From the NCBI GenBank assembly GCA_013399895.1, contig VXBA01000671.1, positions 739,250 to 803,249 of the forward strand: a stretch of DNA of 64,000 nt, read 5' to 3'. This document shows positions 24,905 through 37,689 of the stretch, one piece after another. A model generated the notes under the pieces. That model saw only the letters and a program-made list of their open reading frames with translations, was not told where the DNA came from and did no database searches. Both the position numbers and the translations under genes were made by a program. Numbering within the stretch: the first letter of the stretch is position 1; each line of letters starts with the position of its first letter. Origin of the DNA: Serilophus lunatus (taxonomy: Eukaryota > Chordata > Aves > Passeriformes > Eurylaimidae).

Positions 24905-27900
24905 GGGCCTTACTTGCTTTCTACAGGCAAGAAACATCAAGCAACAATGAATTGCTTCCCCCTCAGAAACATACAACTCACTGATGCCCATTTCTCTATT
25001 TTTAATTTGATTAAGGGCTCTGCAAGTCCCCCTTGGGGGGACAGATGCAAATGGGGATATGTGTTTGTCAGGCCTGTGCATGTAGTGGACAAAAACTTTC
25101 TGTAAACATGTATTCCTAGGTAAACTAATTTATTCCCAATTTATTCCTCATTTTTTTCAGTTTTCTTTTCCATTATTATGGAATTATGGTTTTAGTAGTG
25201 AAAATGAGGATGAATAGTCCCTGATATCTACATTGACAAATTACTTAAGTAGAACTTCTTGCCTTCTTAGCAACTTCTGGCAGAAATGTGTCAATAGAAT
25301 TATTTAACAAAATAATAATAAATATCAGCAATTATTCATATAAATATAATTTAGATTCAATGCATATTTTTGCATACAATATGGATCTAAGGGCACACAT
25401 GGAATTGCATTGATTAAAATACAGATGGAACATTTAAGGTGAGGAAAAAACCTATATGAGCACCGGTATGTCTTACTCTAAGCTAGAATATGTCCCATCT
25501 AAATTGTTTGGGAGAGGGATTTAAGTAAGCCACATGAAAAGCTTGCTTTAAAACTCAAAAATCACGTCAATGATGCAACAGGAAGTTGCATCAGTGTCTC
25601 TAAGCCGATGTAAATCTGCGTGCAGACCAGCTCTGCATGACATGTCCTCGTGGAGGATCATTCCAAACTCACAGCACACTGTACCTTCAGTGCTGACTGC
25701 AAGGAGGTCAGCACGGAGAGCTAGGGCAGAAGCCTGAAAAAGTGGGAGAGTATTAGATTTTTCTATGGTGATCAATGAATTCAGGACAAAAAAGTTGCAC
25801 TAAGTCATCAGCTGCAAGGAGTTAATCACCTGGTATTTGCTGTTTGGCTCCTCCATTGGGACTCACTCAATAATAGAACTCACAGGAACTTTATAGCATT
25901 TATAAGACCTTTATCTTTTAGGTGAAATGTGATTTCTTTGAAGGATAACTATGACTTGCAGCCAATAACACCGATGGCTTCAAATCTTCACTCTGACTGT
26001 AGTCATGGTGTGTTGGCTGACACAAAGAGGAGCGTGTTGGTCACTGTATGTGCTCAGGCTGTTGCAAAGCACCAACAGGGCGGTAGGACTTGCTGCTGCT
26101 CTGAACCCAGCCCAGACAGATGCAAACATCGAGCTGGAAGGTGGATTTGAAGCAGCAGAGCCCTACACGTAGGGCTTGTCCCATGAAGGGTTGGGAGACA
26201 GACCCCTCAGGCTCCTTCAGCCGGGACCCAGGGGAGTCCAGCAAGCTCAGCTGTAAATGTTATTGCGTTTTTACAAACAAGAGCAGGCTGGAGGGATGAC
26301 ATGGCTCTGTTTACCCCAGTGGCATGTAAAAGTAAACACCCCAGATGAGTTGATCATTAACTTGCCTCCCCTGCTTTCGTGCTTTCTTATGTGAATAGGA
26401 ACATTCCTCCTTCACTCCTTTACTCAGTCTGTTTTTGTTTGCTCTATCTCCACAGGGCTGATTTAATAGCCCTCCTTGAACTCAGAGAAGGCTATCATTT
26501 GCTTGCAGATCAAAACAAGGCTGACTGCCTTACATCTGAAAACCCCCCAATTTCTGCTTTACGACTGAGATAAAAATCCTCCTCTCGGTTTCAGAAAACA
26601 GGCAGCGAAACTTTGTGTGGTTCAGGACAGTCCCACAAAAATCAAGACTTTACTGAGAGCTTGGGAGCAAGCCAATTTGATGCATTAATCTCGCGAAATA
26701 AATCACACAAATAAGAGATAAGCACATGTTTCCCCCCAAGCAAATAGAAGCCACTTGGCTGTGAAAGGCACGTCCTTCTCAAATAATGAGTGGGAGACTC
26801 TAATTCCAGGCTTGCAGTCAGTGGTTCTGTAGGGGCTTGCAGGCTGTGAGCAGAGGAGTAGCTGAGCATTATCAGGCATCTATTGAGAGGGTGTACGTCT
26901 GACACAGCTCACAGAGCCAGCAGAAAAGCCAGCACAGACTATTTTCCCACCCACACACTTTCACAAGGAGTCGACGGCGCCACTACTGCACAGGTCTCGT
27001 AAAGGGTCAAGGATTTATTTTTCTTGAGTGAGCAACAAACTTCTTTTTCCACAAGTAATAATATTTTGTGACAGTGAGGCACCATCCCTAAGAAACAGTA
27101 GTCTCTGACCCAACAAATACTGAAACTGCAGGCACACCACTGGGTGAGGGCCAAATATTCAGTGGTGTGCAAAAACCCCTTCTTTGCACTGAGTGAGATT
27201 TCCAAGACAGATGCTGGAAAGGTTAAAACCACCTGAATTGCTGCTTGTGAAATCTTAATCCACCTCCTTCCTGTTTTGTTTCATGGGCCTTGGTAATGAG
27301 GGCTTTTCAGGCATCTCCAGGAATGCTGGTCGGGGTGTCAGGAGGGACTGACCAATGTGGCCAGTCCAACACCAGGCACTGGCGAGGCAGGAGGGAAATC
27401 AGGCAAACATCTGCATCCACCTTGATTTCTATCTTCCTTTTGGACAGTGAAAAGCCAAGGAACTCTGAGTGGAAAAGCCACATGGATGAGGTCTGGTGCA
27501 GACTTAATTCGTAAGCCCAAGTGCTGTAACTTCATGCAAGCAACCACAGCAGCAAACTGTGGTTAATCTGGGGTTCAGTTTTTGTGCTTCTGGAAGGTGC
27601 TTCATGAAAACCCAAACCAGCTGGGTGAAATCAGGATAAGTTGTAGATGCTCCTGGACAAAGACCCACTACCCACTTGGTAGCCTGACTCTGCTAAAATT
27701 AAGTGCCCCACAATGAGCTCTTCTCATCAGCTCTTTCCTAAACTTGTATTTCCTTTATTTTCTTCCCCCTGCAGCATCCACAGAGCTGGGCAGCACTGTG
27801 GCTCCCTGGGGCTCCCTCCTGGGCAGTCCCATCTCTGCATGTCCCCAAGGGGGCCCAGGCTGTGTTCCTTGGCTCTAGCATTTTGCTTCTCCATCCCCAG

Positions 27901-30900
27901 AGCCCTGTTGCAGTCTCTCGTTTATTCTGGACCATACTGGCAGCTGGGTTGATTCTTGCAAAGCTACCAAACCACATTTCATGAAGATTGATCACAGAAG
28001 CCATTGTTGTCATGTGGAAAGCTATTTATTTGCTGGTTAATCTCCAGGGTGTCTCTGGAGGGAGAGGGGGAAAGTGGACAATAACGGGAGTGAAGGGTCC
28101 TGCTCATCTCAGCCTTTCTCAGGGATGCGAAACCCCAGCTAACCACAGTGTGCTTCCACCCAGACACAGGGCTATTTTTAGTGTAACGTTTCAGCTGGGT
28201 TGCTGCTCCCTCCACTCAGAGCCTAAATGTTCTCTCAGGCACTGACTGTTGCTGCTGGCCTGAGGTGGGATGGTGGCTTTTCCCTGCAAGCCAGGCAGCC
28301 TTAAGAGTGTGAAATCAGGGCAGGCAGCAGATCCAAGAGCTGTACCTGCAAAAGATTCTTCAGAGCACACTCTGCAGGGGTTTGGGCTGGTAACTCAAGG
28401 CATAGGACAGGCATCTGCTGCCCTTCTTTCTCTGGTCAGGCACTGTTAAGGTCCCAGGGCTGCGTGCAGCTCCTGAGCTGCAAACCCCTTGTACTGGACC
28501 TGCAGAGCTGGCCAGGCACAGGGAGCAGGCAGGGATGTGCAGGGGGGCCAGAGGCCTGTGAATGACACGGAGGTTGGCTGCTCTCAGATGCATCTCTCTG
28601 TGCTGACAGCTTGTGTCACACCTGCCTTGTGGCAGCTGAGCCGTTGCAAAGGGTGTAATAGGAAAAAACAAGGTCTAAAAAACAACGCACCATCGATCTG
28701 CATCAACTCTTTTCAAGCTGTTCCCCACCTGCAGGCAGGGAACTGCAGGAAAATGCTTTGACCTGCTCAGCAGGGCAGCCCTGACTCTTTTTTCACCTCC
28801 CAGCCAGTCCAGTCTCGTTTGCCCTCCTCAAGGCTTTCCCCTTCAGCTAGAGCCATCTCCATGGGACAATGTTTCTCCTGCTTGTGGAGCCCCAGTGTGC
28901 AGGGACAGGAATTATTTGATTGCTGACCCTGGGACATAATCGTGTCCTCCAGGAGAAACAGAAGAAGATATAAATACTCTGTTTTAATGACTGTCAGTGG
29001 AGACAGAGGTAATCACCATACCAAACAGTCTCCTTTGGGGGAAGATAAGGGTTTCTAAGTTGAGCTGTATTGTTTTCTTATGCTGGAGGCTCATGGAGAT
29101 GTTTGGGAAGTGCTTTGTGTTGGTGAACTTTGCTCTGTGTGCCTGTGTACCTGTCTGGGCACAGGGCAGCTGTTCCTGTGCCTGGGCAGGGAATGCTTTA
29201 AACAGGAGACTGAAGAGTAGCAAGTAATGAATACTACACTCCTATCTGAGCTTTCTGCATGAATAATCATTGGTGTTGAAACATATGAGGCTCTGTGAAT
29301 CTGGGCTCTGAGTGCTTTCACCAGGACACAGTGGATGTCCAAGTACAAACAGTGAACAACCACAGAAAGCACAGAATGGGGAAGGGGAGCGATGGCTTTG
29401 CTCTGTCACTGAGCAAGGGGACAGGGACCTGTCAGGTCCCTGGGGGATGCTGTAGTCACTGTGTTTCTGGACCACCAGACCTGCTCCCTGGTTTCCTCTC
29501 CCTGTGCCTGCCCATTCTTCAGCTGGTGGGCTTCAAACCTGCATGTGCTGGCTCTGAGGGGCTCCTGGCTGCACACAACTGCCTGGTCTGTGTCCAAGTC
29601 TAAGACCTGACCAGAGCATTTTCCATGAAGAAATTGCTCTGGAAGCCCTGGGACGTGGCAAAATGGTTCAAGTTACCTTCCACAGTCTTTGAAGAGTGTG
29701 TATAGCCAGATGAGTCTTGAGCTGCCAGCTCCAACCAGAGAAGTGGGTTAGCAAAACAGAGGCAGATGGCTGGGGTTTAACTCGGGCTTTTTTTCATTAC
29801 CTCTATCACGACACAGTGTCTCTGCTGCCTTTGTTGAAGCCAGAGCTTGGGCTCCCTCTCACCCCTGGCTCAGTGGCCCCCTGTGCTCTGTCAGGGCCTG
29901 TGAGCAGTGGCCACACCTTCCTTGCCAGGACTGGGACCCGTTTTTGCATACACAGCCATACTGGGAGTAGGGGTGCTGAGGCTGAGAGAGGAAGGGAGGA
30001 CAGGGGGTCTGATCTGCAGGGTGAGAGCCCTGTCTGAGAGCCACATCCCACAGAGATGGGGAAGGTGGTGGGCCAAGCAGGGAGGGATGCAGGGAGGTGA
30101 TAGAGCTGGTAGGGATGAGGACACATCAGTCCAGGCTCAGCATCCGTGAATGGATCATGGTAGCAAATCTGCCATTCCCCAGACCCTTGGCATCAGCACT
30201 GACTACACGGATTTATAGAAGGTCTTTGCAAAGGGACCATCCCACTCCTTGGGATGCACAGGCATCCAGGCTGGTGTCTGTGTTTAGGGTGGGCAGCTAA
30301 AGGGTCAGGGCCTCATACAGCACCCACAGTATTCAGTTCCCCATGTTGCAGGGGATAACTGCACTGGTCATCTTGCTGTCCTGCAAACTGGGGAGTTGCA
30401 AGACCTGGAGCTGCCCACCCCTCAGCCTTGCCTTGATGAGTCTTCTCACATTCCTCATCCTATGTCTTGGTGTTTGGCCAGGAAGAATTCTTCGTGGGAG
30501 GAGGTGTGTCACTTGTTCTTCATGCATCATCTCTGATGCTCCAGGCCAATGTCCCCTCAGTCACACCTGGAGTTAGCCAAAAGCTGATGTCTAATCCAAA
30601 AAATTGCTAGATAAAATGAGAGGGATATATCAATAACAACATGAGAGACTCATTCCATGAATGGATGGAGAGAAAATACATGCCAGGCAATGTCTGGTTT
30701 CCATCATCAATTTAAATGGCTCCCTGGATGTGAAAGAAAATGTCCCCTTACTGGGGAGCACGACACTGCGCTTCTCCCTCTTCCAAGCCCAGCTGCTACA
30801 GAAATGCTGGCAGGGAAAATTGTCTTGGATCGGGAGTCACCAGCACTTGATTTTTAAATAGCTTGGCTACTTTAAATGCTGACACTGTTTGTTTGTTCAG

Positions 30901-31650
30901 TCACCAGCTTTGTACGGCCTCCCCCTTGAAATCCACCTGAAGCAGAGCAGCTGGCCGCTGGCAGAGGCTCTGCTGCGATGGCACTGTGGTGTCACACATT
31001 AGCCAAGAAACTTGGGGGCAAATCCTTGGCCAGAGCCTCCTCAAGTGCTGGCAGCCTGGTAGGAGCCTTGTGCCCCTGTTTCAGGTGGCCCTGAGTGACA
31101 CCTGGCCGTGGGTGTTCATTTCCAGTGTCAGAGCTGCTGGTCTGTGCCGGTTGATGTTCCTCTAGGTGCCTGCGCTGGGTGATTTCAGCTTCGCCAGCAA
31201 ACTTTTTGTTGAAACATCAGCTGTACTAAATTTGTATGAAGCATTTCTCATGCTGACCAGATGCCACTGCTTCTAAAAATAGTCCAGACTAGTCTGTTTT
31301 CCCAGCTTCTTGTCTTTTATCAGTAATAGTTTTAATAGCCTTTGCAATACTTAAGGAATCATTTGTCCACATCAGGCTAGCAACTACTGGGAATAAAAGT
31401 CCTTCCCAGTTCTCCCATACTCTCATTCATGCCTATACAAAAAAAGGCCATGAAAAGATTTTTGCACTGGAAAAGAGGAGGTTTTGGTGCACACTTAACA
31501 AGAGCTGCACAGTGCTGGGTCAAATTCAGGCTTCCCTGCAGAACTCCTCAGCACACAAGAGCTGCTGTGGGTTCTTCCCTTGCCACTGGTGTAGCATGTG
31601 GAGTGAGAGCAGGATGTCCCTGAGGGTCCCCAGAATCGTGGGTTGCTGTG
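24905..31650. other. Intergenic, no gene recognised
   Basis: No frame with family resemblance. An AT-rich part lies at 25.1-25.6 kb. The stretch 26640-26760 is complex sequence with a GATA-type AGATAAG near 26720 and may be regulatory, without proof. Confidence 0.5.
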
Positions 31651-31651
31651 A

Positions 31652-31835
31652 GATGGAGAGTCATAGGATGGGTTGGAATAGGGTGGGATAAGATAACATG
31701 ACATGAGATTGAGTGGAATGCTGTGGGATGGAATAGGTTGTGATGGGGTGTATAAATGATGGAATGGAATGGAATAGGAGGGATTGAGTTGTGATGGGAT
31801 GGAATAAGTTGTGATGGGGATGAGGGTGGGGTAAG
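31652..31835. repeat. Degenerate GGAAT/GGGAT-rich tandem repeat
   Basis: The tract is built from GGGAT, GGAAT and TTGTGATGGG blocks. A roughly 20-base unit such as GATGGAATAGGTTGTGATGG recurs imperfectly. Strand asymmetry is strong, with almost no C on the plus strand. Confidence 0.8.
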
Positions 31836-31914
31836 AGGAGGCATGCTGGGGTGCCAACCCAGCATCTGGGGGCAGTTCCCTCCTGCTGGCAGCTTGGTGG
31901 GAAAAGCAGAAGCA

Positions 31915-31985
31915 TACACCTGTGCCTCAGTTTCCCCATCTCTCAGTGGGTAACACTGTGCTGTTTGAGAGCCTGGCAGCTTTGT
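31915..31985 (+). mobile_element. MIR-type SINE fragment
   Basis: CACCTGTGCCTCAGTTTCCC followed by CATCTCTCAGTGGGTAACAC closely resembles the central MIR segment. Only this part is recognisable; it abuts the GGAAT-rich repeat region. Confidence 0.5.
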
Positions 31986-31989
31986 GGTT

Positions 31990-33570
31990 GGAGTTCAGTA
32001 CGTCAGCAATGCTGTTGTGAGTGCCAGATACAGATACTATCTGGGACACTATCGTGCCTGCTATTATTGTATTTCATGTAAAATTTATGCCATTTCTGAA
32101 GCATTTCTCCAAACACAGCTCTTAAGAACCTTGTAATCATTTAAGTATCCAGTGATATATCCAGTTCTTGAATGTTGTGGCTTTTCCTGTGTTTATTTTT
32201 CCTCCTCCTGGACCTTTTGCTCAGCAGACAGGCTGGATTTTTTTTTTTTCTTTTGGCTCTGTCTGCCTGGAAAGAACATCCCAGGAGGTACAGCATTGGC
32301 AGAGCCAATGCAGGACTACATTGAAGTCCCTGATCCGGTCACAGGGATACTCAAGGGACTAGAAGGAGATGCATGTGCTGGCAGCCCTGCCTGTGCTGGC
32401 AGCAGAAACATAAGCTTGAATTTCCTCAGCAGCAGATTGATGGAATCCACAGCACCACTTCTGTCTTCTGGGGCAGGAGAGTAAGGTGGAAGAGCCCCTC
32501 CAGGCCACCCTTGCCCAGGGCTTTTCTGTGCTTTGGAGTCTTGGTGTGCCCGGCAGCCCTCCCAGCAGCTGGGGGTGAAATGACCCCAAGAAAACCCAGG
32601 CAGTCAGCTTGGAAAATCCCAGGGAGTTTGATTTACTCGCAGAACATGTTTGCGTAACAATACAATGGGGGAGCCCTATTTTTGGTACAATGCCTTGCTC
32701 TCCATGCCAAGATGTGCTGATACTCCCCAGCTCGGGCAGGCTCCGGCACAGCCACGCCAGGGTTGTGTCCTGGCTGCCAACTCTCACCCTGCAGCCCTGC
32801 CAAAGGGGGGAGCCTGGAGGGCGGGGGGTGCAGGGGGGTGCCTGGATGCTGGCAGAGGCCAGTGCTGCTGATTTCAGGGCTACTCACTGGGCTGTAAAAT
32901 CTTGTGACCAAAAGTAAATTGGCGTTCAAGATATGGGACATGTTACTGAGCCACCTTTTGGTGGGGATGTCTGAACAGATCATTGAAAAGCCAAATGGTT
33001 CTTCCACATAAAGCCCAGTGAACTGGTGGGAAATGTGGGAAATACACATCCCAGTGGATGGAAGGGCCTCCTACAAGGCAAACCTCATGGCATCTGAAAT
33101 GCTTCTCCTGGCAACACCATCCACACCTGGCCAAGCTGTTTGCTTGACTCACGTTTGTAGATTATGGTGTAGGAAAGAGTTTTGCAGTGTCACCTTGGCA
33201 GGCAGTTTCCCATGTTGGCTCCTGGGTGAGCATCCCCCTCGGGATAAGCCATTCTGGGACAAACCTCATTCCCAGAGATGCTGAAGGAATCTGTGAACTA
33301 ATTTTGAGGAGAGTTACTAAAAAGCACATCCGATTCCAACCACCAGGTTGGGGCTGACCCACATTGACACAGCTCCTCTGGGGATGGCCAGCTCCCTCTG
33401 GCCAGGGGACAGCCCTGCCGCCCAGGGGCTGGAGTGTGGCTGAGTGACCCTGGCCGGCCCTGGGGCTTCACTCACCTTCTCTAAATGTGACGGCATCGCT
33501 TTGGCTTTGCAGCTGCGCTGGGCTCATGCCTGAGACCCTCTGGCACCAAAGGACACCACCACACACGCAG
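31990..33570. other. Intergenic, nothing recognised
   Basis: The plus-strand frame at 32152-32484 and its neighbours show no known domain and overlap frames on the other strand. No repeat was identified. Confidence 0.5.
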
Positions 33571-33574
33571 GGGT

Positions 33575-34020
33575 CTGGTCAGCCATGGACCAGCAGCGGG
33601 CACGGGATGCTCGTGGCAGGCTGTGCCCGGCAAGGCTCAGGCAGGGCGCGCAGCCCTGTTTGCCCACCCGCGTCCCCTCTGTGGGAGCTGCTCCCCTACG
33701 CTGCCCTTCATTCTCCTTCTTGCCAGCGGCTGCTGGGCGGCCGCGGAACAAACAAACGGGGGAACAATGCTTTCCAGGAACCGCGCGTTTCCTCCGAGAG
33801 CCCCGGGGTCAGCGCTGCGAGCGCCGCAGGAACACTCCGCGCTGGCCCCGGGGCTGCATCCCGCCCGGCCGCTCTGCCTTGGTAACAATACAGAAAAAAA
33901 AGAGAGATTTGCGATTTATTCCCCATCCCCCAAGAGGAGCGCTTGAATTGCCAGTGCGAGGACCTGAACACCCGTGCTTTTGCACGTTTGTGTTTCGGGG
34001 GAGGCTCAGGAAGCGCTGTT
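33575..34020. promoter_or_regulatory. Orphan CpG island
   Basis: CpG-dense sequence (for example 33640-33680, 33725-33745 and 33780-33880) occurs in otherwise CpG-poor surroundings, with no recognised gene nearby. It is followed within 200-400 bases by a cluster of SOX/TCF-like sites. It could be an enhancer-associated island or the promoter of a noncoding RNA. Confidence 0.45.
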
Positions 34021-34200
34021 GAAACGTTTGGACTTCAGGACTTGTAGACTGGAGAGGAACATGTGTGGTGAGAGGCTTGTTTCCATAGCTCCTCCAAAAA
34101 AATCCGTGCTGGGGTGCATTCGTGGAACGGGCTGCATATAAATTGTCCATAAATAAGCTTAACATTAGTGAGCAGGTGGAACAGGGCAGGGTTCAGGAAA

Positions 34201-34400
34201 TTATGCAAAGAGAGTAGACAAAGAGGCAGGCTGCGATTGCTCTTTGTGTCGGGACGCCGGGCTCACTTTGTGCAGTCACAACGAGTTAGAGAAGGGCACA
34301 AAGGCAGCAATTTTGGATCTGATTAAACTCTCTGACAGCATTCATATGTTAAATGATTATGTGCTACTATCTGCTGCTACAATATGCATATCGCAGGAGA
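34201..34400. promoter_or_regulatory. Candidate enhancer with four SOX/TCF-like sites
   Basis: ACAAAG or its complement CTTTGT occurs at 34218-34223, 34242-34247, 34266-34271 and 34298-34303, four within 86 bases. There is an octamer-like TTATGCAAAG at 34201 and an ATATGCATAT palindrome near 34380. These match HMG-box (SOX/TCF/LEF) and POU core motifs. Function is inferred from motif density only. Confidence 0.35.
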
Positions 34401-34444
34401 ATCACAAATGAATCCGTTGAGGCCAGAGTGCAGTGTCATGGGAG

Positions 34445-36650
34445 ATGTAGTTAATAAGCCAAACAAGAGGGGGGGAAAAAAGCAAATTTATTGTGGGTTT
34501 TACTCAATAATCAGACACATCAAGTCTGGAAGAAACGAGTAACATGGACCAACATAGATGCACTTTCTGGTGTTTGAAATTCTAATCCAGATACAAATGT
34601 TTTAGGCAGGATCTTGTGTCCCACCTTCTAAACTTCAGACACCCAAGAGCTGCGTGGCATCCTCTGCGCCAGCCAGAGTCTGTGGAGGCAGGTCAGGGTT
34701 GTTCAAAAGCATTCCCAGCATAAGGATTATTTTGCCTTTATGCTTGCTGCCCATTCAATCCTTTGTGAGATGCCACGAGGAACTGAGTGACATTTGAAAC
34801 AGGAATGAGGATTAGAAACCCTCCGTGTCAGCCGCACAGTGCCTGGTGAAGGAGCCACGGGACATGCTTAGGCAGCAGCAACACACACCCAGAATCACCT
34901 GCAGGAGGGGAGCACAGGGCCCTTGCATCTCACATGTGCTGCCTCCAACCCCTACCTTCTCCAACAAGTGAAAACATGGCTCTGAAACACATCTTCCCAG
35001 CAAAGCTGCATGGATTCGATAGTCAGAGGCCCAGTTCATGGGAGAGGGACAGAAGTCTTCTCCCGTGAGAGATGCTCAGGGTGAGAGGTTGCTCAAGGAT
35101 GTCTCCTGGCTGGGTCTCTGCGCCACATGGGACTGCATGGCTGTGGACAAGTGTTCTGGGTCACAACAAGACCACACAAACACCTTGGCCCACAGAAAGG
35201 TGATGTCAAATGCAGATGCCACAGAGACACCAAAAATGGTAGTGCTGCTGACAAAGAAAATATCTGAAGTGATTCCTTATGTCTCCCACACTTAAGGGGG
35301 AAAAAATGTGGCTGGTCCCTGATCAGGGCTATGGTTTCAGCCCAAGTTGTCTTGCAGATGGTGATGGTGATAAGCAAGGTGACAGGTTGCTCTGCTATGA
35401 GCCCACCCAGGTGCACACAGACCCTCTTCTAGGCATCAAGCAGAGCAGCTTGCCTTCACTTTGGACCAAAACCACCATAGGAAATGTAGAATAAAAGGAG
35501 TTAGGCAGCAAACGAGTTGCAAAAGCTACCTCTATGCAAGTAGTTTAGCAAAAAATAAAATAGCTACAAGAGACAGAAGGAATTGGCCCTTGGTGGCCCT
35601 GTTGGGTCACCAGGTTTGTTCTGTCATCTAAAAGTCGTCAGAAATGGCTGTGTTTTCTTCACTGGGTCAGTGAGACAGGCAAGTGAAGCTGTCCATCATG
35701 GGCATTTCTGGTGGTCATAGTGAGCTCCAGGACATCAGAGCAGGTTCATGCTCACTCTGTTTTCTTAAGGCACCTGTGACCCTTGCCAGCTGAAATAGAT
35801 CTGGTATTAACCAGTGACAAGCCATCTTCACGCCCTGACTGCTGCAGCCAGACACTCTGTGTGGAAAAATCCATAACCAGCATTTTTTTCCAGGAACACC
35901 TGCTGGGGAGCAGGTCCTGAGCTTGCATACGAGCTCCAGCCCTGGGTTGTCCCCGTGTCACCCCTGTGTCACTCCCTTCTATGCTGGCACCTCTGGCTCT
36001 GCTGGCCCTGTCTCACTCGGCTCACATGTGTGCCGGCTTGGTGCTGGGAATGGCATAAAACACAGTGCAGAGAAACCCAGCCAGCCAGAAAAGGCAATCC
36101 TGCCTGCAGCAGTAAGGAATTAATCAAGATCTGGGCTGATAAAGCAACTGGCAGTGCTCTGGGGAGGGGGTGACCCTTGGTTCAGGGAGGTGATGACAGG
36201 CAGCAGAAGGCAAGTGGGTGGGTGATGGGCTGCAGAGCCTCCTTGCCGTGGTCCTTCCTGACCATCATTGACACATTTCAATAGGCTGAGCATTCCCTGG
36301 GTGCACTGGAGGTACAAGATTGTGTGAAACAGCCATCTCTCTGCACTTTTGGGATGCCCAAATCCCTGGTGTGCACGTAAAATGTGGGTTATGGGAGCTG
36401 ACGAGGGATTGCCACAGATCCCAGGACCCTGGAGCACAGATGGGTGGCTGCCCCAGGAGCTCACCCCCACTGGAAATGAATTCACGAGTCTTGTTATGCT
36501 GATTGGCAGCTGACAGGGTTAAGTGTTTGCAGAGGGATGCAGAGGGATTCACCCAGGGCTGGCTGAGAAACACGTCTGTGTCCGGATCCGAAGCGGGTGT
36601 GCAGCCAAGAGTCCTGCAAAATCACCCTGTTACCAGCCCTGCCCCACAGT
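34445..36650. other. Intergenic, nothing recognised
   Basis: Only short frames without family resemblance. No RNA gene or mobile element was seen up to the CR1 fragment. Confidence 0.5.
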
Positions 36651-36651
36651 G

Positions 36652-36785
36652 TAGAGTCACTGAATGGTTTAGGGTGTAAAAGCCCTCTAAGATGATCCAG
36701 TCCAAACATTAATCCAGTGCCTCTGTGTTCACTGGTAAACCATGTACTCAAGTGCCACATCCATGTAGCCCTGGAATGCACAGGA
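36652..36785 (-). mobile_element. CR1 LINE 3' fragment (degraded)
   Basis: The plus strand reads GAGTCACTGAATGGTTTAGG, then AAGCCCTCTAAGATGATCCA, then ACCATGTACTCAAGTGCCAC. These match the reverse complement of the 3' end of avian CR1 elements. The copy is 5'-truncated, as CR1 copies usually are, and diverged, so old and inactive. Confidence 0.8.
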
Positions 36786-36955
36786 CAAGACTCTTCCCCC
36801 CGCCCTGCATCTTTTCAATTCCCATTCCACTATTACCAACTGTCTTCGCACAAAGCATCTCCCCCTCCTTTCAAAAGAACAAAACAGAAATCAAAAGTGC
36901 ATAAAGATTTTTATCTGGAGACAGAGGGCCCTGGGAGCGTGGCCGCCTGCCTGGC

Positions 36956-37625
36956 TGCGGGGAGGGCTGGCTCCATGGGGAGGGCTGGCTCCATGGGATG
37001 GGATGGCTCCATGGGATGGGATGGCTCCATGGGGAGGGATGGCTCTGAGGGGAGGGCTGGCTCCATGGGGAGGGCTGGCTCCATGGGNNNNNNNNNNNNN
37101 NNNNNNNNNNNNNNNNNNNNNNNNNNNNNNNNNNNNNNNNNNNNNNNNNNNNNNNNNNNNNNNNNNNNNNNNNNNNNNNNNNNNNNNNNNNNNNNNNNNN
37201 NNNNNNNNNNNNNNNNNNNNNNNNNNNNNNNNNNNNNNNNNNNNNNNNNNNNNNNNNNNNNNNNNNNNNNNNNNNNNNNNNNNNNNNNNNNNNNNNNNNN
37301 NNNNNNNNNNNNNNNNNNNNNNNNNNNNNNNNNNNNNNNNNNNNNNNNNNNNNNNNNNNNNNNNNNNNNNNNNNNNNNNNNNNNNNNNNNNNNNNNNNNN
37401 NNNNNNNNNNNNNNNNNNNNNNNNNNNNNNNNNNNNNNNNNNNNNNNNNNNNNNNNNNNNNNNNNNNNNNNNNNNNNNNNNNNNNNNNNNNNNNNNNNNN
37501 NNNNNNNNNNNNNNNNNNNNNNNNNNNNNNNNNNNNNNNNNNNNNNGGGGAGTGCCGGTCCCGGGGGGAGGGCTGGCTCCATGGGATGGGCTGGCTCCAT
37601 GGGGAGGACTGGCTCCATGGGATCC
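36956..37625. repeat. 18-bp GC-rich minisatellite flanking a gap
   Basis: Tandem 18-base units of the form GGCTCCATGGGGAGGGCT run from about 36956 to the gap and resume after it to about 37620. Variants include ATGGGATGG and one TCTGAGGGG unit. The G-rich strand is the plus strand. It is a likely variable-number tandem repeat. Confidence 0.93.
37088..37546. other. Assembly gap (459 N) in minisatellite
   Basis: An unbroken run of N lies inside the 18-bp tandem repeat. The true repeat length is unknown. Translations through it, with GRAGSM-type hexapeptide repeats, only reflect the 18-bp period. Confidence 1.
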
Positions 37626-37689
37626 CCAGCTCTGCAGGGAGCCCCAGCCGGCCGCCTGCCTCGGCACAGGCTGACGATGCACTAGATTG

